Origin: Lagopus muta
Lineage: Eukaryota; Chordata; Aves; Galliformes; Phasianidae
Reading direction: 5' to 3'
Length of the DNA: 64,000 bases
Assembly (NCBI RefSeq): GCF_023343835.1
Contig: NC_064434.1
Span: 3,453,505 to 3,517,504, forward strand
Part shown: one piece after another, positions 11,136 through 22,300 of the stretch
How positions within the stretch are numbered: position 1 is the stretch's first letter
Layout of the letters: each line of letters opens with the position of its first letter
Notes under the pieces: model-generated
What the model was told of the DNA's origin: nothing
Seen by the model: the letters and a program-made list of their open reading frames with translations, nothing else
Databases searched by the model: none
Made by a program: the position numbers and the translations under genes

Positions 11136-12197
11136 ATGATGACGGCCATCCTGGAGCGCCTCAGCACGCTGTCCCTCAGCGGGCCGCAGCTCAGCCGCCT
11201 TCCCCGCCTGCTGGAGGATGGCTTCCCCAAGATGCCGTGCACCGTCCCACAGGGAGAGGTGCCACAGCTCTTCCGTGAGCCGTACATCCACGCCGGGTAC
11301 CGTCCCACTGGGCAGGACTGGAGGTATTACTTCCTCAGCCTCTTCCAGAAGCACAACGAGGTGGTCAACGTCTGGACTCATCTCCTGGCAGCGCTGGCCG
11401 TGCTGCTGAGGTTCAAAGCGTTTGTGGAAGGCGAGCAGCTACACCTGGATGCTTGGTCTCTGCCTCTGCTCATCTTTGTCCTCTCCTCTGTCACCTACCT
11501 GACCTGCAGCCTCCTGGCCCACCTGCTGCAGTCCAAGTCAGAGCTGTACCACTACACTTTCTACTTCGTGGACTACGTCGGGGTCAGCACCTACCAGTAC
11601 GGCAGTGCCCTGGCCCACTTCTACTACAGCTCCGACCAGGCGTGGTATGACAAATTCTGGCTTTTCTTCCTCCCGGCAGCTGCTTTCTGTGGCTGGCTGT
11701 CGTGTGCTGGATGCTGCTATGCCAAATACCGGTACCGACGGCCTTACCCCATCATGAGGAAGATGTGCCAGGTGATCCCAGCCGGGCTGGCCTTCATCTT
11801 GGATATCAGTCCTGTCGCTCACCGGGTGGTCGTGTGTCACCTGGGGGGCTGTCAGGAAGATGCTGCTTGGTACCACACGTACCAGATACTGTTTTTCCTT
11901 ATCAGTGCTTATTTCTTCTCCTGCCCGGTTCCTGAGAAGTACTTCCCTGGCTCCTGTGATATCGTTGGCCATGCCCACCAGATCTTCCACGCCTTCCTGG
12001 CTATCTGCACTCTATCGCAGCTGGAGGCCATTTGTTTGGATTACAAGAACAGGCAGGAGATCTTCCTCAAAAGACACGGGCCTTTCTCCATCTATCTCTC
12101 CTGCGTCTCTTTTTTCGGCTTGGTGGCCTGCAGTGCCATCACAGCTTACATCCTGCGATGCAGGATCAAGGCCATCCTGGCTAAAAAGGACTCCTGA
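11136..12197 (+). CDS. PAQR8: Membrane progestin receptor beta (progestin and adipoQ receptor 8)
   Basis: A complete 353-residue protein in a single coding exon; human PAQR8 has 354 residues. The exon starts after a good acceptor (CTTCCTGCAG, ending 11113), followed by 22 bases of 5' UTR. The start is the first of two tandem ATGs (ATGATGACG), matching the human MTTAILERLSTLS start. PAQR-family marks are present: E75/N78/H82 in the EVVNVWTH motif, S125 and H129, D146 in YFVDYVGV, and H281-x3-H285 near the last membrane segments. Seven to eight hydrophobic segments fit a PAQR barrel. The family is known for membrane progestin sensing and non-genomic steroid signalling. The LLQSKSEL and PVPEKYFPGSCDIVGH stretches match PAQR8 rather than its close paralogue PAQR7. 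The C-terminus ends in AKKDS, as in mammals. Neighbour EFHC1 follows on the same strand, as in human. Confidence 0.97.
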   Translation: MMTAILERLSTLSLSGPQLSRLPRLLEDGFPKMPCTVPQGEVPQLFREPYIHAGYRPTGQDWRYYFLSLFQKHNEVVNVWTHLLAALAVLLRFKAFVEGEQLHLDAWSLPLLIFVLSSVTYLTCSLLAHLLQSKSELYHYTFYFVDYVGVSTYQYGSALAHFYYSSDQAWYDKFWLFFLPAAAFCGWLSCAGCCYAKYRYRRPYPIMRKMCQVIPAGLAFILDISPVAHRVVVCHLGGCQEDAAWYHTYQILFFLISAYFFSCPVPEKYFPGSCDIVGHAHQIFHAFLAICTLSQLEAICLDYKNRQEIFLKRHGPFSIYLSCVSFFGLVACSAITAYILRCRIKAILAKKDS

Positions 12198-15100
12198 GAA
12201 TTGTGAAGGTGATGGGCCACCACCCAAAAAGGAAAAAATAATAAGAAAAGGGGCATAGCATCTTAGAGGCATAACTGGCTTATTTGCCTAACACACTGTG
12301 ACTAACCTGGACCTTGGACTGGGGTGGAGGGCTGGACGCTTCATGCTGGGTGCATTTTCACAGCAGGAGCTGCCTTCTGCCATGCAGGGGGACATGGGGT
12401 GTTTTAAGCCACAAAAGTCACTTAACCAAGGATACTGGAATAGGCAGAGGTTCTTTGTTCTCTCTAGTGAACCTGTGGGAGATACCTCACCGAACGTGAA
12501 GGATGGTAGCCAGAGGGCTGTGCAACTGCAGAAGGGTTTTCTAGGGCACACAGCACAGGGAGAACCCACCATGAGGCCTCCGAGTGGACATGTTGACATC
12601 TTTGGGGTTTGCCATTTCTGCTGGCTGAGGAGAGACTTGCTAACATCAAAAGCAGTTGTAAGATTTCATTTCTAGGGTTCATTCACAAGGGCGTGTGTAA
12701 CAGTGGCTGGACTAATCCTTTCCCAGCTCCAGCTCAGCTAAATCAGATTTTATCTATGACCCCTTGAAGTATCTCAGCAGCAGGTTGCTGAGGTGACATC
12801 AGCAAAGCATGCTTGCAGACCAAGACTTGACCTAGAGTCCTCTCGAATCAACTGGAACTGAACCTGGCCCCCACATCTGCCAGGCGCTGCTGTGGCCCAG
12901 CCACCCCCTGGTTGGGGATGTTGGGTCATCTGTATCTTTTCCTTCTGCACAGTTGCACCATCTGTGGTGAAACTGCTTAGCAAAGCCCAAGCAGGCTGTC
13001 CCAGCTCTTCAGAGGCTCCTGCCTTCCATTTTAAGTGCTTACTTGCCCTTGAGGACTTGGCCCTGGAATGGGTTGGAGCTGATTTTCTTAGCTTTTCTCA
13101 GTAGCAGTGGTAGAGGTTGAGCTCCCCTGCGACCAGCGATCAGCATTCAAGATGCTGGCAGTGGGAGGGGAAATGCATTTGTAGAGAGAAGTGCCTCTTT
13201 TTCTGCCTGTGTGATATGTTCATACATTCCTGCAAAGCCTGATCCCATATCATCTGCCATGGGAGTCTGACTGGCCTCCAATTCTGACCATGCAGCACAG
13301 AACTAATTTGGGTGTGATCTGTCTGGTATGGGAAAGCCGCTGGGCCCTGGGCCTCCTAGGAATGGTCATGGCCGAAAGAGGATGAAAGTGAAGTGGATGT
13401 GGAGTCTTTATTCCCTTTTTAATGGTCCTTTTCGGGATGCCAAGCAACCCTTGGTGGACCTTGTGGGAAAGATGGCCGTGAATCTGCAAGGTTGCTCTTC
13501 TCCGACTTATGGGGCTTTGAATCAGGCATGTTTTTATCGGCATTAGGTGAAGGTAGAATGGTAAAAGGCAGGAGCAGGTTGACAGAATTAAGGTGTTTTG
13601 TAACCTTGGAATGGGTTTGTCCTTGGAACTTGGAGGTTCTTGTGTGGAGTAGCAAATATAGTGGTCAGGAACACTGGTGTCTGCGGGTCACTGCTGTCCA
13701 AAGAGCAGGAAGGGTTGTTTTACGGTGTCCTCAGCTAAATGAATCTCTTCTGTAATTGCTGGAGGGATATTTGAGGTATGGAGCCATACTGTGGCACTGA
13801 AGTTAGCAGCACTTACAGGACTGGATGCTCTGAGCCCATACAGATAGATTCCAGACTACATACCTTCTGGTCAACGTACTGCTCGCTTTTCACAGTCAAC
13901 TCTGATTCCTTCCAGCTGTATTCTTACAGAAGAGCTGAAGCCTCAAATGTCATGACATCTATACCATGATATATAAATCTTCACTGAAAGCAAGAAAGAT
14001 GCGGGATCAATTCCAGCCACAGATCTGAATCCAAGGGCAGGCAAATGAACGGTGGTTGCTGGTGTCGAGCAGGAAGACTTTAGGGTTGGGGAGATGATTT
14101 GTCAAGGCAAGCACTGATTTCTGCACTTGATCTGGTTTTTAATTATTGAGATGTGTTTGTGCATGTGCATGCATGCCTGATTTAATACCCAGAAAGGTTT
14201 TGCCTTTGGCTTTTTTTATCTACAGAGCGTCCTAGCTGGGTCAAGATTAGCTTGAAGGAAGTAATGCCGTGGTGCTGGAGGAGCATGGGGGCCAGACAAC
14301 AACATCTCTGAAAACTCACCTCTCAATAGGTACCTGGCTGCAACAAAAAGGTTTTGTGCACAAACCTGAAACTCTGGCCTAATTGATAAATTAAAGGATG
14401 AGGAGAGCAATTTCTGATCACAAGAGAAGAAATCACAGGAGAAATTTGGAGAAGTCATCTAGTCCACCCTTTCCCCTCACTGTGGGCTTCCTTGTTGACA
14501 TCTAGCCCAGCTTAGGAGCACTCAGAAATTGGTAATGACTTCATTTCCTACGCTGCTTATTGACTCACCCCTCCTCACACTGCACCTTTTGCACAGAGGT
14601 TTATCTGACTATGGAGCAAGAAAATGGCTGGGAGATGGACCAGCAGAAAAGCAACCCTACTGAAAAAATGTCAGTGATTTTCTCCTGGTTTTAACATCCA
14701 GCCAGCTTACTTGGCCAGCAGGGCTGCTTGCACACGTGGGTCTCCTCTCAGTTTGGGAGAAGACTTCCAGTAGGAGCAGGTAGGCTGCTTCTCACAGCCA
14801 AATTTGCTTTTGTGGCAGATAACAGAGAATAAGCCAGTTACAGGCCGGTCCACAGTTTTGTTCTGAACTAAAACAGAGGGAGTGGGCATTGCTGCTAACA
14901 GCAGACTGTGCTGTTATCACTTAGTAATACTGGTATCAAAAGACAGGGGTCACCCAGGCGTTTGCTTCTCTAAGGCTGTGAAAATATGTGATGTCCAGCC
15001 CCTGGCTAAAGAAGGATGATTGCAGTAATGCTGTCCAGTTCACAGCAGGGTAGGAGGAGGTCCTTCGTGAATTTCCCGAGGTATTTCTGGTCAAATGTCA

Positions 15101-16260
15101 TCTCCGTGCTACAGCAGAAGTGGAACTTCTCCTTCTGAATCAACTGTGGTGTGACAGTAGTGGTGTTTCTGCATATCCCCATGGTACCCCTCAAGTGAAG
15201 CCACTCATGTGCCCGCGTGGCCCTGCACTCAGACCTGGAGCTGACTTCCTCATTACTATGATGGGTCAATTTTGCAGGCAACTGCCACCCAAATTGCTGC
15301 TGCTGTGAGGGTGCACCCCTGGTGTCCAAAGGGACTTGTCTACACTGGAGCTTCCCCTGTCTCTGTCTCCATCCTCCTCGTCTGCCTCCAACAAAGAGGT
15401 TTGTTCCTTCACCCCAGGACTTGTGCCTTACGCACCCAGCTGCCTACCTGAGCAAACTCAACATGCTGAGCACTCTGTTCCACCTCAAGAGCAAAGGGCC
15501 TGGGAAGTGGCTGCCAGTGCCCTTCTGAGAACTGTGCTGTTGATCTAGAGGAGACCAGAGCTGCTGAAACAGTAAAAGTGCAGCTGTGCTAAACTGAGAG
15601 CCTGCCAGGGTCTTCTCCTTTGGGCTCGCTGCTTGGAGCACGGCTTCGTCCATCCTGGTGCTCCTTTGAGGAGGCACGGCTGGGTTGGGTGTCCTGGTGG
15701 CAGGGAGTTAAGCACTTTTTGGATCCTGAAGGCCCTCACCCTCAAGAATCTCTGGCCCTACGATGGTACTGTAGCAGATCTCACAAGTTGGATCTGCGCA
15801 GGTCAGCTGAGCAGTCATCCCAATGTGCCTTACGCTGTTACCTGCAGGGATTTATACCGAAGGAACCAGGGGCAGCCTCTTTGTTATCTGCTGGTCTGTG
15901 GTGGAGCAGAAGGGGGAGGATGGAGAGAGGTACCTTAAACTCGCCTTAAACTTGGATTTTTTGCCTAGTGATTTGTGTAGCAGGGCAAGGACGGGTTCCT
16001 CATGTGCCTTGCAATTTACATTTTTTACTGACAAGATTATTTTTAAGCACTGTTTGTTACTAAACAGAAGGACAAAAAGAGTTTGTATTTTTTTTTTTCC
16101 CCTGGGAAGTAGAGAAGGGTCTGGGGGTTAGATATTAACCATCCCCTTCCCACCTTCCATCTGCTGACTTTGTATTGTTGAAAACATTGGTAATGTTTTA
16201 AGCTTTGTACTGTACTGATCATTATTTAAAAACCTCCAGTGAAAAACAAAACAAAACAAA
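12198..16260 (+). other. PAQR8: Probable PAQR8 3' UTR and downstream sequence
   Basis: The region is free of CR1 except for a possible relic near 14455, as expected for a long 3' UTR, but no canonical AATAAA is obvious. An ATTAAA occurs near 14391. An A/T-rich, UTR-like end lies at about 16150-16260, with GTACTGATCATTATTTAAA followed by an (AAAAC)n run. Human PAQR8 also has a multi-kilobase 3' UTR. The end point is uncertain. Confidence 0.35.
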
Positions 16261-18950
16261 ACTGTGAAAGTAAAATGATCGGTGTGGTGTGAAGTTCCCA
16301 AATGCACAAGTACAGAAGGTTATGAATCATTAGGAAGAAAGCACGGCCACACACAATTGCAATACATGCCCCACCTCTAGGATATCCATCGGCGTGAATT
16401 TCAGTCACTTAGGAAGTCAGCTCTTTTTCTTTCTGTTAGCACTGTGCCAAGTCATTTCAATCGTTATTTCTTATCGTCGCATACAGAGGAAGGCCTCTGT
16501 ACTGCCGTGCTTCCACCCAGCAGAGGGCGAGATGCCTTCACCTTCGTGGCTGCAAGAGGCCCGAGTGCCACGAAAGCACAGCCTGCAGGCCCTGCTGGAA
16601 CTCTGCAGACAGGCTTAGGGAAAAAATGCTCCCACTCAAGTGGGCGTGCAGCCAGCCCTGCAGAGAGATGCATTTCCGAGCCAGGGATGTGCTTTGCAAA
16701 CGTCTCGCCCTCTGCGTAAGTGACAGGGATTTTGCCAGACAAGTGAAGCCAAGGTTTTATGTTTCCATGAAGTAAAAGCTGAAGAAGAATGGGACAAAAT
16801 AGCAAAACAGAACAACAAGGCTGTTAACCTTGTTAACAAGAAACAAAAATAGAGGCTTGTGGTATGCTGCTTGGCAGTACTGCTCCAGGGAATGCACTTC
16901 CTACGTGGCCTTTCCTATTTGATTTTACGCATACAACTCCTCAGTGCCTGGAAAGCTAGAGACTGTTATTAGCAACAGAGGGAACGGGCTTATCCCAAGC
17001 AGATGAAGTCAAATGCAAAAAATACAAGAGCTTCCAAGGCAGAGGAACAAAGCATTTTGGTCTGTCTCCTTCACACAGAGGGGGGAATGAGAGAGGAGGT
17101 ATGATCTCGAGCACCTGATATTGCTGCAGATATTCTCAGTTACATCAGAAGAGAGAGTTCTTTTACCCCAAGGCAATCTTTGCCTGGTTTTATCCTTGCA
17201 GATCTCTGGGAATATGAGGCAGAGCCTCAGCGAGCAGCTCCAAATGAGATATTTCCTTCTTTCTTTTGTTAAGCAGCTGTTGATGCTCGGCTCTGCAAGT
17301 AGGTCAGGGGAAGAATGCTTCCCCACGTTGCCTGCTGCTCCTGCTGAATCCAGAGAGAGAAGTATGTTCATCCAGCGTGAAAATGAGGACTGAACATACC
17401 TGAAACATAAGGGATTAAGCCACCTGCTGGGTCTTAAACTCTGCAGCTGTCCCCAGTGATAGCTTATTTATTCTGACGTTGTTTGCTTTGTTCAGGTTGG
17501 AGGTAAGATCCGCTCTCAATCAAAAGCAGTTCCTCTAGCTATGAGGTGAAGAGCACTAAGCTCATTTTTTAGCAGCACCCTCACATGCCTTTATCAAATT
17601 GGGGCCAGAGGAATAGATGGCGTGTGGAAGAAAGGAAGAATCCAAGTGTGCAATGTACAAATGACAACAGAGCAGTGTGGGACAGCATTCTGATTTATGA
17701 ATCCCTGATTTTACCAGGCTTGTGGGTATCACATTTCAGCCTACTGCCAGCAAGCCCATACCTCAAAGTGTTTTTTAACAAACCCTTTGTAAGTAGTCCT
17801 TGGATCCCTCAGAGCACAGATGGGGCATACTGAAACATCGGCCATTCCTGTAGCGTGGGGATTCACAGGTTGGGCTGTTTATTGCCATACATTACAGGGG
17901 TGTGAATAGACGTAACAGCACAGCCTTTCCTCCAAAACACATGGGCTTTCAGCAGGTAAGAGCTAGGAAATCTTGATACAGGAAACACTGATCCTTTTGC
18001 TTTTCATGAGCAGAGTTGTAGAGATGCAAGAGTCTGACGAGGCTTGTCTTAACCATGCCAAGACTGATCTGAATGTACAGAAGTTGGTGTCAAAGATGCC
18101 CCTTTCTGCCACGACTTTCTTCATCCCCATCTGCCTTCAAACACTCAGAGGATCTGAAGTGTTCTGATCCAGTCCCTGCTCATGTCTGGAGCCGAAGCTT
18201 CTACTCTGTGACCCTGCATAAATCTCATGGCCTCTCTCTGCTTTAGTTCGCCCCTGCAAACTGTGGGATTGCAGCTCTCCTGCCCCACTGCAAGCTGTGC
18301 ATAAGAAGCACTTTGCCATGCAGCCTTGTAAAAAAGCTGCTGTCACTACCTTACAGAGTAACACACGGCCCAAGGAGGCAAGTTTCCTTCCCTGAGGAAG
18401 GCACTGGCCGTTGTTGTGCCCAAGATACCTGCTGAATGACGTCTGGATACCACAGCAGCAGCAATCAGACATTGCTTATGCCCCATCGCCCACATCCAAG
18501 TTCCTCACTGTCTGCTTGCTGCCTTTCAGCCCTGCTTGGCCTTCAAGTTATTTCCCTTTTTTGAGCTCATCAGACGCCTTTATCTCTCCCTGCTGCTTTT
18601 TGTCTGTGTTTCTCTCTGCTTGACTTCTGCTTACAAACCCTCAGATCCTGCTGCCTGCCTGTGAATCACAGCCTGCTCTGCCTTAAAGGCACCAAGGGGA
18701 AGAAACACAAAACCCTCTTTTCTCCATGGTGATTGATGTGACTCTCTTTATCTGTTACACTTCAGAGCAACTTTTCCACAGGAACTTTCCCTTCCTGCTT
18801 CCTAAACGTGAAAACTCACGTTGGAACCTGTGTCAGTGTCACAACCCCCTATCTCACAGCTAACATGTATGTATATATACATAGCAGACGGTAAATGAGC
18901 ACAAGCTCTTTTCCTATTGAGTATTTTGAGCGCCGAGGTACAGATCTGCC
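16261..18950. other. PAQR8-EFHC1 intergenic sequence
   Basis: Unique intergenic DNA with short A/T-rich features, such as an ATGTATGTATATATACAT near-palindrome around 18865. No CR1 and no supported exon were seen. Confidence 0.45.
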
Positions 18951-19216
18951 CCTCGTTTTCTCCCACCAGGAGGCCAGGCTGCTGCCGCCGGTTCTTTAGA
19001 CAGGCACTGTTTCAGTCCCACGCACACAGACCCAACTGCGCGGGGAACAAGGCTGCAGCCTGCAGCAGGCTGAAGGACGTCTCAAATGAGAGAAATACGA
19101 TCAGGAACACCTTCCCCGGCCCCAAGGCGGCCGTTTTTGCACACAACGCGGCCGGCGGCACCCGGGGCCCAGCCCCACAGGGCGCGCGGCCGGGCCAAGG
19201 CCGCTCCCGCCCTCCC

Positions 19217-19230
19217 GTTGCCACGGCAAC
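19217..19230 (+). promoter_or_regulatory. RFX X-box motif 1
   Basis: GTTGCCACGGCAAC is an almost perfect palindromic match to the RFX X-box (GTTGCCATGGNAAC). It lies about 145 bases upstream of the EFHC1 ATG. X-boxes of this type drive ciliary genes. Confidence 0.75.
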
Positions 19231-19331
19231 CCCTCTCCCTTTCGCTCAGGGCGCAGGCGCGAAGCGCCGGGGCGGCTCAGTGCGCATGCGCATTCTGCTT
19301 AGTGAGCATGCGCACTGGGGCGCGCCCAGCG

Positions 19332-19345
19332 GTTGTCATGGAAAC
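19332..19345 (+). promoter_or_regulatory. RFX X-box motif 2
   Basis: GTTGTCATGGAAAC is a slightly weaker X-box, about 28 bases upstream of the EFHC1 ATG and so probably within or at the edge of the 5' UTR. Paired X-boxes near the start of an axonemal gene support cilium-linked control. Confidence 0.65.
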
Positions 19346-19373
19346 GGCGTCTCTGGGAGCGAGCGCAGCCGCC

Positions 19374-22300
19374 ATGAGCTCGGAGCCGAGGTCGGGTCTG
19401 CCCTTCCTACCGGGCTGCTCCTTCAGGGACCCCATGGTGAGCGCAGCGCCTGGGCAGCCCAGCTCCCGGGAACCCTCGGCATCGGTGCCTCAGGCCCCTT
19501 CCATCCGGGGAACCCCCAGTCCCTGCCTGGTCTTGCAGTCCTGCTGTAGGGGCCCTGTGAGGCCTCTGCACAGCCCAGCTGCTCCAGGGTCCTTTCAGTG
19601 AGCTGTGCCTGTCTGGTTCCCTTGGAAGCCTGGTGTCCCTGAGCACATTCCCAGGGAACCTGGTACTCCTTCAGACCCTTCTCTAACTCCCCAGGAGACC
19701 CGTTATCTCCAAATTCACCTTATATCTCCTCAAAGGCCTAGCCTAGTCAGCCGGCCTGACTAATCCCCACCTACTAATCCCCATGAGAGGTTGGGTACCT
19801 CCTCAATTAACCTAAAATCCCCGGGGGAACTGGTATCCTGTGAATACCTTACGCCCCAGCTCACCTGACACCCCTCAGGATATCCACTAGTGACTCTCAA
19901 AGGACTTGAGATCCCTGTAAACTCACCCAAGGGATCTGACACCCACTGAACTCTTTTCCCAGGGAAGCTGGCTTTTCCCAAAGCCAACAGCTGCCTGCTG
20001 AGCTCGCTCCTCGGGGAACTGAACTCTCCGAACCTACCTGCTTCCCCTGACCTCATCCACAGGAGCTCCCTCAGCTCTCCCAATGCAATTTCAAGTCTGT
20101 TCCCAGACAAGCAGATACGGCTGAGCCCAGCCTCCTTGGTGCTTTTAAATTCATCCCCAAGATACCATTACATCTTGAATCTGATATCTCCTTAAACTGC
20201 CCTGATAGCTTTGGAGAGTAAGGTTTCCCAAAACAGAACCACTATCTGCAAACTTAACCCTGGGAGATCTAGTACCCCTGAATCCATTCTTTAATTGCCC
20301 TGCCAATTCATATGATACCCCAAGGGAAGCATTACTCCAAAACTGACTTTATAAACAGGCAGAACACTGTTTCTCTGAACCACCTCAGTTTTCTCAAAGG
20401 GATGTGTTCTGTTTCCTTCAAGGCTCTGGGCAGCCTGGTCTGCTGGTTGGTGACCCTGCACACAGCAGGGGGTTGAAATTAGATGATCACTGTGGGCCTT
20501 TTCAACCCAGGCCATTCTGTGATTCTATGAGCCTACTTCTCATTCTGATACTGCCCTGAACCAGGACCCATACAGTCACCTGATGCTTCCATAAATGCCT
20601 TCCTTCTATCCCCTGGAGAATTTAATCCTTGATAGACAGTATGGAACTGATGCTCTGGAACCTGAGAACTGACAGTCTGTTCAGAGAACTGGTATCCCTC
20701 CACTGAACTGATACCATTGCAGCCTCCAGGATTCTCAAGGAAGTGAGACTTCTCAGCTGTACTAATATTCCTTGGAAGAAGTAGCCTCATCCTCTGCATC
20801 TGAATAGATACCTAAACAAGGAAGGTATTTTTTCCCCACTCCCACTGGTCCACAAGTTGAGGATTTGATAACCCCAAATCTTCCCAATATCCTCTTGCAA
20901 AAGCAGTACCACAGATGAAAAGTGATACTCCCCAAGTTCCTTCCATTACTGTTTTGGAGCAGCTGACAACTCTGCACTTCCTTCTCCATGGGAAGTGAAT
21001 ATCTCAGGTCTTGACACTGTAACTCATCTTCAACTCAGTGCTATTATAATGGCAGTCTGAGAAACCAGTGCCCTTGAATTTTCCTGACAGCTTCTCTCAG
21101 AAGCAATGTTCACCACCTTCAGTAGGAAATGGATACACCAGGGCATGCTTGATATCTTTGTGGAACTTAATAGTTTTAAGAGTGGGCTGCTCCATTTCTT
21201 CTCAGTGCCTAGAAAGGCCCCAGTATGCTCTGGCATTGCAGGATAAGGAACATCATGCACTTGCATGTCATCCTTTGTCGTGGGGCATTCTCCACTTCAA
21301 AACAAACCAAAACCTTGGGGCATTGCTCCACGTCTTTGATCTTAATGTTGAAAACTAACCCATGTCTTCCTGATACCTCTGGTAGATCCTTCTCCCCAAA
21401 GGAAAGACCATGACACTAACCCAGCCCTCGCTTTGGGATCTGAGAGGGTAAACCTTCTGAAGGGATGCTGAGCCCTGCTGCAGGTCAGTCAAAAGTTGTT
21501 CTACCTGTATCACTCACAGAGCCTCTTAACTTCCACTGTACTCTTGCTGGTGCCTTCCAGCACAGTCACACTGTTTTCTAAGTCAGTGACGACTGAATTT
21601 TCAACAGTAAATGGAGTCATTCACTCATACCAAATACTCTCAATCGTGCAGTTATAAAGGTTATCTCAGCATTATTCTCAGTAACGACTTGGAAATTTAC
21701 AATGCAAATCTCTGCCCCTAGCGAAATATTATTTCTTCTATCAGCAAAACCCCACCTGCTTTAGTCATGTGAATGCTTCTACTGACATCAGTGGCACTGT
21801 GTGCAGAAGAAACACCCACAGGATTTAGCAGAGCAGATTGTTATTTTAGAGTAACTGGAAGCATTGCCCTATTGGTGATGTTTAAGGACACCTGGACCCC
21901 AGAAATGTCTGTGCACTGTTGCTCAGTGAGTGCTATCACCTCACTTTTCCTCTGTGTTCCAGCCTATAAAATGGTCAGCATAATTCTTGTTTTTCATGTG
22001 AATTTGGAGACGTGCTGTAAAAAACCTCTGCATTCAGATAAGATAACGTAGTTAGTTACTGCTTCAGATGCACTCTAAGGAACTGAGACCCTGGGAGGAG
22101 AAGCAGTGTTTCACAGAATCACAGAATCACAGAGTGGTTGGGTTGGAAGGGACCTCAAGGATCATGAAGCTTCAACCCCCTGCCAATGCAGGGCCACCAA
22201 CCTCCACATTTCATAGCAGCCCAGGCTGCCCAGGGCCCCATCCAACCTGGCCTTGAACACCTCCAGGGATGGACGGGGCATCACAGCCTCTCTGGGCAGC

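Larger units (their letters stand above)
19100..19445 (+). promoter_or_regulatory. EFHC1: CpG island promoter of EFHC1
   Basis: A GC- and CpG-rich island surrounds the first coding exon. It holds two RFX X-box motifs and two NRF1-type elements: GCGCATGCGC at 19282-19291 and GCATGCGC at 19306-19313. There is no TATA box. This layout is typical of ciliary gene promoters driven by RFX and FOXJ1 factors. The transcription start is not resolvable from sequence alone. Confidence 0.75.

Noticed and set aside
18917-19549. A 210-codon plus-strand frame across the EFHC1 promoter
   Set aside because: It is GC-rich promoter sequence and is not in the frame of EFHC1 exon 1. The homologous start at 19374 with a donor at 19437 is better supported.
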